Origin: Burkholderiales bacterium
GTDB taxonomy: Bacteria > Pseudomonadota > Gammaproteobacteria > Burkholderiales > Burkholderiaceae_F
Length of the DNA stretch: 64,000 nt
NCBI GenBank assembly: GCA_016716275.1
Contig: JADJWR010000003.1
Coordinates: forward strand, 682,001-746,000
Reading direction: 5' to 3'
This document shows positions 57,818 to 64,000 of the stretch, piece after piece. The notes under the pieces are model-generated. The model saw nothing but the letters and a program-made list of their open reading frames with translations, was not told the origin of the DNA and ran no database searches. The translations under genes and the position numbers were made by a program. Positions within the stretch are counted from its first letter, which is position 1; each line of letters starts with the position of its first letter.

Positions 57818-59967
57818 GCGGGCTGGCGCCGGCAACCGCCACGCAAGACAATCCCGCGCCTGTGCTGCTCAGGCGGCGCAGGATCGCCGCCGCGTTCGCC
57901 GGCAGCGGCGAACTGGCCGCGGCGGTCGACGGCTTCACGCCGCGCGCCGCGCAGCAGGAAATGGCGCTGGCGGTGTTCGACACGATCGTCGAGCGCGGCA
58001 CGCTGATCGTCGAGGCCGGCACTGGCACCGGCAAGACCTTCGCCTATCTCGTGCCGGCGCTGCTCGCCGGCGGCAAGGTGCTGATATCGACCGGCACCAA
58101 GACCCTGCAGGACCAGGTCTATGCCAAGGACCTCGGCACGCTGATCAGGGCGCTCGGCCTGTCAGTCGACGCCGCGCTGCTGAAGGGCCGGCAGAACTAC
58201 CTGTGCCTGCAGCGGCTGGCGCGCGCCGAAGCCGAGGGGCGGCTGCCGTCGCGGCAGGACGCCGAGCACCTGCGCGCGATCGGCCGCTTCGCCCGCCTGA
58301 CCGCCACCGGCGACCGCGCCGAGCTGGCGGAGGTGCCCGAGTCGGCGCAGATCTGGCCGCTGGTGACCTCCACCCGCGAGAACTGCATCGGCCAGGAGTG
58401 CCCGCGCCTGGACGAGTGCTTCGTCTACAAGGCGCGCCGGGCGGCGCAGGCGGCCGACGTGGTGGTCGTCAATCACCACCTGTTCCTCGCCGACCTGGCG
58501 CTGCGCGACGACGCGGTGCGCGACTTCCTGCCGGCGGTCGACACGGTGATCCTCGACGAGGCGCATCAGCTGCCGCGCACCGCCGCCGACTTCTTCGGCA
58601 GCGGCTGGTCGCTGGCGCAACTGGCCGACCTGGCGCAGGACGCGCGCGCGCTCGGCCTGGCCAAGGCCGCCGGCGGCGCGGCCTGGGTGACGCTGTCGCA
58701 GGCGATCGAGTCGGCGGCGCGCAACCTGCGGCTGCTGCTCGCCGAGGCCGGACTGGCCGCCGGCAGCCGGATCGCGCTCGAGCGCTGCCCGGCCAAGCCG
58801 ACGCTGCGACGCGGCGTGGCCGGCATCGACGACGCGCTTCGCAGCCTGGCGGAGGCGGTCAAGGCCAACGCCGGGCGCGACGTCGAACTCGACGCGCTGG
58901 CGCCGCGGCTGGTTGCGCTGCGCGCGGAGATCGGCGCCTGGCTCGCGGCGCTCGATCGGGCCATCGCACCGGCCGACGAGCCGAAGGCCGATGCCGGTGG
59001 GCAGGACGGCGACGGGCAGGACGGCGGTGGCCAAGGCGCCGGTGGACGGGACGGCGGCGGGCAGGACGGCGTTGCGCAGGACGCCGGCGAGCAAGACCAG
59101 GCGGCACAGCGCGTGCGCTGGGTCGCGCTCACCGCGCACGGCGCGCAGTTCAACGCGACACCGCTGGCGCCCGGCGCGGCCTTCGCGCGCGCCCGCGAGC
59201 AGCAGGTGCAGGCGTGGATCCTCACCTCGGCGACGCTGACGCTGGCCGGCTCGTTCGCACCGTTTCTTGCCGACATCGGCCTGCCGCAGGCGCGCACCGA
59301 GCGCTGGGACAGCCCGTTCGACTTCCAGCAGCAGGCGCTGCTGTACCTGCCGAAGCCGCTGCCGTCGCCGCTGCGCAGCGACTTTCCGGAGCAGGTGGCC
59401 GATGCCGCGTGGCCGGTCATCGCGGCGGCCGGCGGCCGGGCCTTCGTGCTGTGCTCGACGCTGCGCGCGGTCGAGCGGGTCGCCGCGCGATTGCGCAGTT
59501 CGATGCAGCGCGACCGGCTGGAACTGCCGCTGCTGGTGCAGGGCGCCAGCACGCGGCGGGCGCTGCTCGACGAGTTCCGCCGCCACGGCAACGCGGTGCT
59601 GGTCGGCAGCGTCAGTTTCTGGGAAGGCATCGACGTGCGCGGCGAGGCGCTGTCGCTGGTGGTGATCGACAAGCTGCCGTTCGCGCCGCCGGACGACCCG
59701 GTGGTCGAGGCGCGCATCCGCCGGCTGAAGTCGCTCGGCCGCAACCCCTTCCTCGAGTACCAGTTGCCGGAAGCGGTGACGCTGCTCAAGCAGGGCGTCG
59801 GCCGGCTGATCCGCGACGAGCGCGATCGCGGCGTGCTGATGATTCTCGACGAGCGTCTGCTCGGCAAACCGTACGGCCGAACCGTTCTCGCCAGCCTGCC
59901 GCCCTTCGCCCGCACCCGCGAAGAAGCCGTCGCGTGCGGGTTCTTCGGTGCGCCCGATCAGCGATGA
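57814..59967 (+). CDS. DinG/YoaA-family ATP-dependent DNA helicase with tandem-repeat insert
   Basis: 717 aa from GTG. Superfamily 2 XPD-like: Q-motif PRAAQQEMALAVFDTIVERG, Walker A EAGTGTGKTFAYLVPALL, cluster Cys residues in NYLCLQRL, ENCIGQECPRLDECF (Fe-S), DEAH box VILDEAHQLP, then VGSVSFWEGIDVRGEALSLV and the end GVGRLIRDERDRGVLMILD. It resembles YoaA, which clears replication blocks. Residues about 395-429 are a Gly/Gln/Asp repeat made of seven 15-bp units, placed before the second RecA domain; this looks like a tolerated linker expansion. Confidence 0.9.
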   Translation: MSGLAPATATQDNPAPVLLRRRRIAAAFAGSGELAAAVDGFTPRAAQQEMALAVFDTIVERGTLIVEAGTGTGKTFAYLVPALLAGGKVLISTGTKTLQDQVYAKDLGTLIRALGLSVDAALLKGRQNYLCLQRLARAEAEGRLPSRQDAEHLRAIGRFARLTATGDRAELAEVPESAQIWPLVTSTRENCIGQECPRLDECFVYKARRAAQAADVVVVNHHLFLADLALRDDAVRDFLPAVDTVILDEAHQLPRTAADFFGSGWSLAQLADLAQDARALGLAKAAGGAAWVTLSQAIESAARNLRLLLAEAGLAAGSRIALERCPAKPTLRRGVAGIDDALRSLAEAVKANAGRDVELDALAPRLVALRAEIGAWLAALDRAIAPADEPKADAGGQDGDGQDGGGQGAGGRDGGGQDGVAQDAGEQDQAAQRVRWVALTAHGAQFNATPLAPGAAFARAREQQVQAWILTSATLTLAGSFAPFLADIGLPQARTERWDSPFDFQQQALLYLPKPLPSPLRSDFPEQVADAAWPVIAAAGGRAFVLCSTLRAVERVAARLRSSMQRDRLELPLLVQGASTRRALLDEFRRHGNAVLVGSVSFWEGIDVRGEALSLVVIDKLPFAPPDDPVVEARIRRLKSLGRNPFLEYQLPEAVTLLKQGVGRLIRDERDRGVLMILDERLLGKPYGRTVLASLPPFARTREEAVACGFFGAPDQR
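58996..59100 (+). repeat. seven 15-bp tandem units inside the helicase gene
   Basis: Units of 15 bp (five codons), read as GGQDG, DGQDG, GGQGA, GGRDG, GGQDG, VAQDA, GEQDQ. The length keeps the frame. Units differ from each other, so expansion is not very recent. Confidence 0.85.
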
Positions 59968-60008
59968 GCCTGCGCGCCCGGCTTCGCGCGCGCTCGGAAA
60001 GACACTGG

Positions 60009-60211
60009 ATTCCCGCCTGCGCGGGAATGACGGATCCTTGCCACGACGTCGTCCCGGCGAAGGCCGGGACCCAATTGTCGGCGCCGAGAACTTGGGCCCC
60101 GGCCTGCGCCGGGGCGACGCGTCGTCGGCGCCGAGAACTTGGGCCCTGGCCTGCGCCGGGGCGACGACTGATCGGTGCCGAAAACCTGCGCGCCGCCTGC
60201 GCCGGGACGAC
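60009..60211. repeat. REP-like hairpins and 47-bp direct repeats between helicase and bamD
   Basis: The 318-nt gap between the helicase and bamD stops (convergent) holds no gene. It contains ATTCCCGC-CTGC-GCGGGAAT (60009-60028), GTCCCGGC-GAAG-GCCGGGAC (60051-60070), then a segment starting GTCGGCGCCGAGAACTTGGG at 60077 and again at 60124, with a diverged third copy near 60170-60211. Each copy ends in a CCTGCGCCGGGGCGACG-type half palindrome. Confidence 0.8.
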
Positions 60212-60285
60212 TAAGGCGAGGCGCACGCGCCTGCTGGTTTCCTTCGCCGATCGACTCGGCCGATGACCGACGCCGCTGCTTCTGC

Positions 60286-61074
60286 TCAGCGTCCCGCGCT
60301 GGCCAGGTAGCGGCTGCCGGGGAAGTTGGCTTCGAGCACCCGGCGGGCGTCGTCGCGCAGCTGCGGCAGGCCGAGCCCGTCGTAGGCGAGCATCATGATC
60401 GACAGCGCTTCCTCGGCGGCCGGCGTCCCCGCGAAGTCGCGCACGGCGAGCTGCGCGCGCTGCGCCGCCGCCACGAAGGCGCCGCGCTCGAGGTAGAAGC
60501 GGGCGATGTTGACTTCGCTCTGCGCCATCGCGGTGACCAGGTAGTTCATCCGCGCGGAGGCATCGGCGGCGTAGACGCTGTCGGGAAACCGGTTCACCAG
60601 CTCGCGATAGATCTCGAACGCGTCGCGCATCGCCTTCGGGTCGCGCCTCGACGGATCGGCGCCGAGCAGATTGCCGAACAGGCCGAGGTCGTCGGTGAAG
60701 GTGGCGAGCCCCTTCAGGTAGAAGACGTAGTCGGCGAACGGGTGGTTCGGATTGAGCTTCAGGAAGCGGTCGGCGGCGGAAATGGCCTGCGCCGAATCGC
60801 CTTCCTTGTAGAACGCGTAGGCGGTCTCGATCTGCGCCTGCTGCGCGTAGCGGCCGAACGGATAGCGCGCCTCGAGCTTGGCCAGCACTTCCCGGCCGCG
60901 CTGCCAGTTGCCGGCCGCCATCTCGCTCTTGGCCTCTGCATATAATTGCTCGGCCGACATCTTCGTCAGCGGGTCCGTCGTCAGCGAACTGCAGGCGGCC
61001 AGCAGCGCCAGCGAGGCGGCTGCCACCAGCGTCCGTGCGCGGCGCATCGCGCACCCGACCACGTCCTTTTTCAT
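60286..61074 (-). CDS. bamD: outer membrane assembly lipoprotein BamD
   Basis: 262 aa from ATG at 61074; an ATG at 61047 would give 253 aa. Lipobox LLAACSS (Cys28). Then TPR helices: SAEQLYAEAKSEMAAGNWQR, YPFGRYAQQAQIETAYAFYK, LNPNHPFADYVFYLKGLATF, RFPDSVYAADASARM and FYLERGAFVAAAQRAQ. Lipoprotein of the BAM complex that inserts outer membrane proteins. Divergent from rluD with 45 nt between, the usual betaproteobacterial order. Confidence 0.96.
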   Translation of the reverse strand: MKKDVVGCAMRRARTLVAAASLALLAACSSLTTDPLTKMSAEQLYAEAKSEMAAGNWQRGREVLAKLEARYPFGRYAQQAQIETAYAFYKEGDSAQAISAADRFLKLNPNHPFADYVFYLKGLATFTDDLGLFGNLLGADPSRRDPKAMRDAFEIYRELVNRFPDSVYAADASARMNYLVTAMAQSEVNIARFYLERGAFVAAAQRAQLAVRDFAGTPAAEEALSIMMLAYDGLGLPQLRDDARRVLEANFPGSRYLASAGR

Positions 61075-61119
61075 GCTCCGTCCACCGCTGCGAGTGGCGG
61101 CGATTATATCGACCGCTCG

Positions 61120-62220
61120 ATGAGCACCCCGCGCGAGGCCGAGATCGTCGAGACCGACGTGACCGACGAGTCCGACGACCTCGGCGCCGGCGAGGCACCG
61201 CTGAGCCTGCTGGCGCCGAATTCGGCGGCCGGCGAGCGGCTCGACAAGGCGCTCGCCGCGCTGCTGCCCGACATCTCGCGCAGCCGCCTGCAGCAGTGGA
61301 TCGAGTGCGGCGCCGTGCGCGTCGACGGCGTTGCTGCGCGCATCCGCCAGGCGCTTGCCGGCGGCGAGCGGATCGACATCGTGCCGCCGCCGTCGCCGGC
61401 GCAACTGGCGATGCGGCCGGAGCCGATCGCGCTCGACGTCGTCTACGAAGACCGGCACATCGCCGTGCTCGCCAAGCCGCCGGGCCTGGTGGTGCATCCG
61501 GCCGCCGGCAACTGGTCGGGCACGCTTGCCAACGGCCTGCTGGCGCGCTTCGCGCAGACCGCGGCGCTGCCGCGCGCCGGCATCGTGCACCGGCTCGACG
61601 CCGACACATCGGGCCTGATGGTCGTGGCGCTCACCCTGCAGGCGCAGACCGACCTGGTGCGCCAGTTGCAGGCGCGCACGGTGACGCGCGAGTACTGGGC
61701 GATCGTCGCCGGCGCCGCGCCGAAGGCGGCGACCATCGAGGCTGCGCTGGCGCGCGATCCGCGCAATCCGCTGCGCTTCGCGGTGAGCCGCTCGGCGCGC
61801 GCCAGGCCGGCGCGCACCCATCTGCGCTGCGTGCAGACCGTCGGCAGCGGCCGCGCCGCGCTGTCGTGGGTGGTCTGCCGGCTCGACACCGGTCGCACCC
61901 ACCAGATCCGCGTGCACCTCGAATCGATCGGCCACCCGCTGGTCGGCGATCCCGTCTACCGCCGCGGCCGGCCGGGTGCCGCGCGGCCGCGCCGGCAGCG
62001 CAACGCGGCGTGCCAGCAGCGGAACGTGGCGTGCCAGCAGCAGAACGCGGCGTGCCAGCAGCAGAACGCGGCGCGCCGGCAGCGGGAAGCGGCGTGGCGG
62101 CGGCGGGAAGCGGCGTGGCGGCGGCGGAAAGCGGCGTGGCGGCATGGCAGTCGTTTCCGCGCCAGGCGCTGCATGCCTGCCGCCTGTCGCTGGTTCACCC
62201 GGCGCTGCGCACGACGATGA
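61120..62220 (+). CDS. rluD: 23S rRNA pseudouridine synthase RluD, frameshifted near the 3' end
   Basis: As read, 366 aa. An S4 domain (about 38-75, GERLDKALAALLPDISRSRL) and the catalytic domain with HRLDADTSG (Asp160) and LDTGRTHQIRVHLESIGHPL are normal. After GDPVYRRGRPGAAR the frame enters seven 21-bp repeats and ends in an Arg-rich tail at 62220. The expected RluD ending (FPRQALHACRLSLVHP, then MTWFRAPPADMRSLM) is intact but in another frame, to a stop at 62318. So one net indel lies between about 61975 and 62140. Modifies U1911/1915/1917 in 23S rRNA. Either a real mutation or a base-call error. Confidence 0.88.
   Translation: MSTPREAEIVETDVTDESDDLGAGEAPLSLLAPNSAAGERLDKALAALLPDISRSRLQQWIECGAVRVDGVAARIRQALAGGERIDIVPPPSPAQLAMRPEPIALDVVYEDRHIAVLAKPPGLVVHPAAGNWSGTLANGLLARFAQTAALPRAGIVHRLDADTSGLMVVALTLQAQTDLVRQLQARTVTREYWAIVAGAAPKAATIEAALARDPRNPLRFAVSRSARARPARTHLRCVQTVGSGRAALSWVVCRLDTGRTHQIRVHLESIGHPLVGDPVYRRGRPGAARPRRQRNAACQQRNVACQQQNAACQQQNAARRQREAAWRRREAAWRRRKAAWRHGSRFRARRCMPAACRWFTRRCARR
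61992..62138 (+). repeat. seven 21-bp tandem units in rluD
   Basis: Units start CCGGCAGCG or CCAGCAGC and end GGCGTG; the first four are about 90% alike, the last three shift to GCGGCGGCGGGAAGCGGCGTG. In the frame of the C-terminal domain they read VPAAERG/VAAAGSG; in the body frame, CQQRNAA/RRREAAW. Confidence 0.88.
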
Positions 62221-62325
62221 CCTGGTTCCGCGCGCCGCCGGCCGACATGCGCTCGCTGATGCGTGACTGCGGCTTCGCCGGCGGCGATGCGCCGGTCGAG
62301 GCATTCGGAGTCGGTTAGCGACGAT

Positions 62326-63148
62326 GCGCGGCAACGATAAGCATCTCTGGTGGGTGTCATCCCCGCGAAAGCGGGGATCCACGGGCGTAACGAAGACGCA
62401 ATGGATTCCCGCTTGCGCGGGAATGACACACAGGTGCCGGACGCTGCTCGCGGCCCCGCAAATTGGATCCCGGTCTGCGCTTCGCGCAACCGGGATGACG
62501 ACTATCGCCCGGGCCTGCGCCGGGAGGACGACTGTCGCGCGGGTCTGCGCTGGGAGGATGACTACCGGGCGGGCCTGCGCTGGGATGACGACTATCGCGC
62601 AGGCCTGCGCCGGGAGGACGACGTGTCGCTCGGGCCTGCGCCGGTACGACGCACCGTCGCCCCGGCGAAGGCCGGGGCCCAATTTCTCGGCCTCGCGCGG
62701 CAACGACAAACATCTCTGGTGGGTGTCGTCCCCGCGAAAGCGGGGATCCACGGGCGTAACGAAGACGCAATGGATTCCCGCTTGCGCGGGAATGACACAC
62801 AGGTGCCGGACGCCGCTCGCGGCCCCGCAAATTGGATCCCGGTCTGCGCTTCGCGCAACCGGGATGACGACGGAGCAGGCATATCAGTGTCGTTCCCGCG
62901 CAGGCGGGAATCTAGCCGAGGGAGTGTGTCGTTCCCGCGCAGGCGGGAACCCAGTGTCTTTGCAGCGAACGCCACTGGATCCCCGCTTTCGCGGGGATGA
63001 CACCAATACGAAACCGCTGGAACTCCGCTTCGCTGCGGATGACACCGCTGCGAGGCCGTTGCGACTCGGGTTCACTGGGGATGACACCGCTGCGTGGCCG
63101 TTGCGACTCGGGTTCGCTGCGGATGACACCGCTGCGTGGCGGCTGGAA
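62326..63148. repeat. nested REP-like direct and tandem repeat block
   Basis: This fills the gap between rluD and pgeF (62319-63213); no credible gene is inside. Parts: (a) a 177-bp direct repeat at 62326-62502 and 62695-62871, nearly identical, each with hairpins such as ATTCCCGC-TTGC-GCGGGAAT; (b) five 30-bp tandem units at 62492-62642 (GGGATGACGACTATCGCCCG and variants); (c) two TTCCCGC-GCAG-GCGGGAA hairpins at 62893 and 62932; (d) four 42-43-bp tandem units at 62979-63148 containing GGATGACACCGCTGCG. The frame encoding WIPACAGMT is a by-product of these repeats. Confidence 0.85.
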
Positions 63149-63213
63149 CGCGGCTTCGGCGAATATCGCGCTGGTGCGCCTGAACCGCGGTTCGCCGCTC
63201 GCCGGGCGCTCGC

Positions 63214-64000
63214 ATGACCGACGTCGGCCTGCATCCGCAGTGGATCGTGCCGCAGTGGCCGGCGCCGCCGGTAGTTCGGGCGCTGATCACCACGCGCGCC
63301 GGCGGCTTCTCGACGGGGGCTTTCGGTGCGGGCGAGGGCGGCGGACTGAACCTCGGACTGAAGAGCGGCGACGCCGTCGAGACGGTGCAGGCCAACCGCG
63401 CCCGGCTGCGCGCCGTGCTGCCCGCGGCGCCGCACTGGCTGCAGCAGGTGCATGGCGCCGCAGTTGCCGACATCGACGCCACCAGCCACGCCGACGTCGA
63501 CGCCACCAATCACGCTGACAACCACGACAGCAACCACGCCGACAACCACGGCGACAACCACGCCAGCAACCACGCCAACAACCACACCAGCAACCACACC
63601 AGCAACCACGCCGACATCCACGCCGACGCGGTACCCACGCCGGCCGACGCCGCCATCTCGCTGCGGCCGCGGCGCGTCTGCGTGGTGTCGATCGCCGACT
63701 GCCTGCCGGTGTTCTTCGCCGATCGGCAGGGCCGGGCGGTCGGCGTCGCCCATGCCGGCTGGCGCGGGCTGGCGGCCGGCATCCTGCAGAACACCGCCAT
63801 CGCGCTGCGCGAGCGACTCGGCGAGGCCGATGCGTCGCTGCTCGCCTACCTCGGGCCGGCGATCGGCCCGTCCGCCTTCGAAGTCGGGCCGGACGTCCTC
63901 GCGGCGATGCGCGAGCGGCTGCCGCAGGCCGATGCCGCGTTCCGGCCGCGGCACGGCACTAAGGGCAAGTACCTGTGCGACCTGTTCGCGCTGGCGCGGC
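63214..64000 (+). CDS. pgeF: PgeF/YfiH laccase-domain protein with His/Asn/Asp repeat insert (3' end outside window)
   Basis: 262 codons visible, open at the window end. Family features: LITTRAGGFSTGAFG, NLGLKSGD, HWLQQVHGAAVADI (metal His), SIADCLPVFFADRQG (Cys), GVAHAGWRGLAAGILQ (His) and YLGPAIGPSAFEVG. PgeF corrects wrongly built peptidoglycan stems; related proteins are multicopper or purine-acting. Between the first metal His and the ADAAISLRP segment lies an insert of about 45 residues rich in His, Asn and Asp (NHADNHDSNHADNHGDNHAS pattern), absent in ordinary family members. It sits close to the metal site. Confidence 0.9.
   Translation, partial: MTDVGLHPQWIVPQWPAPPVVRALITTRAGGFSTGAFGAGEGGGLNLGLKSGDAVETVQANRARLRAVLPAAPHWLQQVHGAAVADIDATSHADVDATNHADNHDSNHADNHGDNHASNHANNHTSNHTSNHADIHADAVPTPADAAISLRPRRVCVVSIADCLPVFFADRQGRAVGVAHAGWRGLAAGILQNTAIALRERLGEADASLLAYLGPAIGPSAFEVGPDVLAAMRERLPQADAAFRPRHGTKGKYLCDLFALAR
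63481..63630 (+). repeat. about 12-bp tandem repeat inside pgeF
   Basis: Units of the AACCACGCCGAC type repeat about twelve times, in frame, giving four-residue units NHAD, NHAS, NHTS and similar. Third bases are nearly constant, so the repeat looks young at the DNA level. Confidence 0.88.

Noticed and set aside
62492..62642. Regular 30-bp units as a possible CRISPR array
   Set aside because: Units are directly adjacent with no unique spacers and vary throughout; no cas genes are present.
62324..63217. 297-codon open frame encoding WIPACAGMT motifs
   Set aside because: This peptide pattern is the known spurious translation of ATTCCCGC-type REP repeats; the frame follows the repeats rather than a protein family.

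Overview
This window is chromosomal DNA from a high-GC bacterium. Gene order and protein families point to a betaproteobacterium, probably near Rhodocyclales: a thiosulfate-oxidising Sox locus, a cluster of TCA-cycle genes (acnA, mdh, a GntR regulator, sdhCDAB-sdhE, gltA, sucAB-lpd, zapE), a poly-3-hydroxybutyrate oligomer hydrolase, and many ATTCCCGC-type REP hairpins. Lineage is inferred from gene content only. No rRNA, CRISPR array or insertion sequence was seen. One intact tRNA (Ser-UGA) is present.

Layout. 1-2503 (minus): partial FadL-type porin, a c'-like cytochrome and a Tll0287-like haem protein. 2591-4632: a divergent OmpR-type two-component system. 4791-10014: soxY-Z-A-X, a TlpA-like thioredoxin, soxB and a second thioredoxin-like protein; soxCD are not in the window. 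10050-10393: a broken tRNA-Ser copy interrupted in its anticodon loop, then the intact tRNA-Ser. 10394-12849 (minus): a 62-codon ORF and a Wzz-type chain-length protein whose cytoplasmic C-terminus looks like an inactive tyrosine recombinase. 13073-19290: a BMP/nucleoside ABC importer and guanine deaminase, apparently a purine uptake and salvage unit. 19346-27499: orphan FtsX-type permease, truncated haemoglobin, AEC carrier, rmuC, an NmrA-like protein and an MmgE/PrpD protein. 27571-35239 (minus): DAHP synthase, aminotransferase, PIN protein, alcohol dehydrogenase, DUF2237, and an MCE/Mla-type lipid ABC system.

35271-54708 carries the TCA genes. Aconitase, MliC-like protein and malate dehydrogenase are on minus; the GntR regulator and sdhCDAB-sdhE-gltA are on plus. 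A PHB-oligomer hydrolase and a ComB-family phosphatase, both on minus, separate these from sucA-sucB-lpd. A palindrome between mdh and gntR is a candidate operator.

54907-64000: zapE, a coiled-coil protein, a PP2C phosphatase, a DUF465 protein, a DinG/YoaA helicase, bamD, rluD and pgeF (cut by the window end). The last 5 kb is unusually repeat-rich. Three adjacent plus-strand genes each carry a different short tandem repeat: 15 bp in the helicase, 21 bp in rluD, about 12 bp in pgeF. rluD is also frameshifted, and about 0.9 kb of nested REP-like direct and tandem repeats lies between rluD and pgeF.

The most unusual items are the Wzz-recombinase fusion, the interrupted tRNA-Ser copy, and the local burst of coding tandem repeats.
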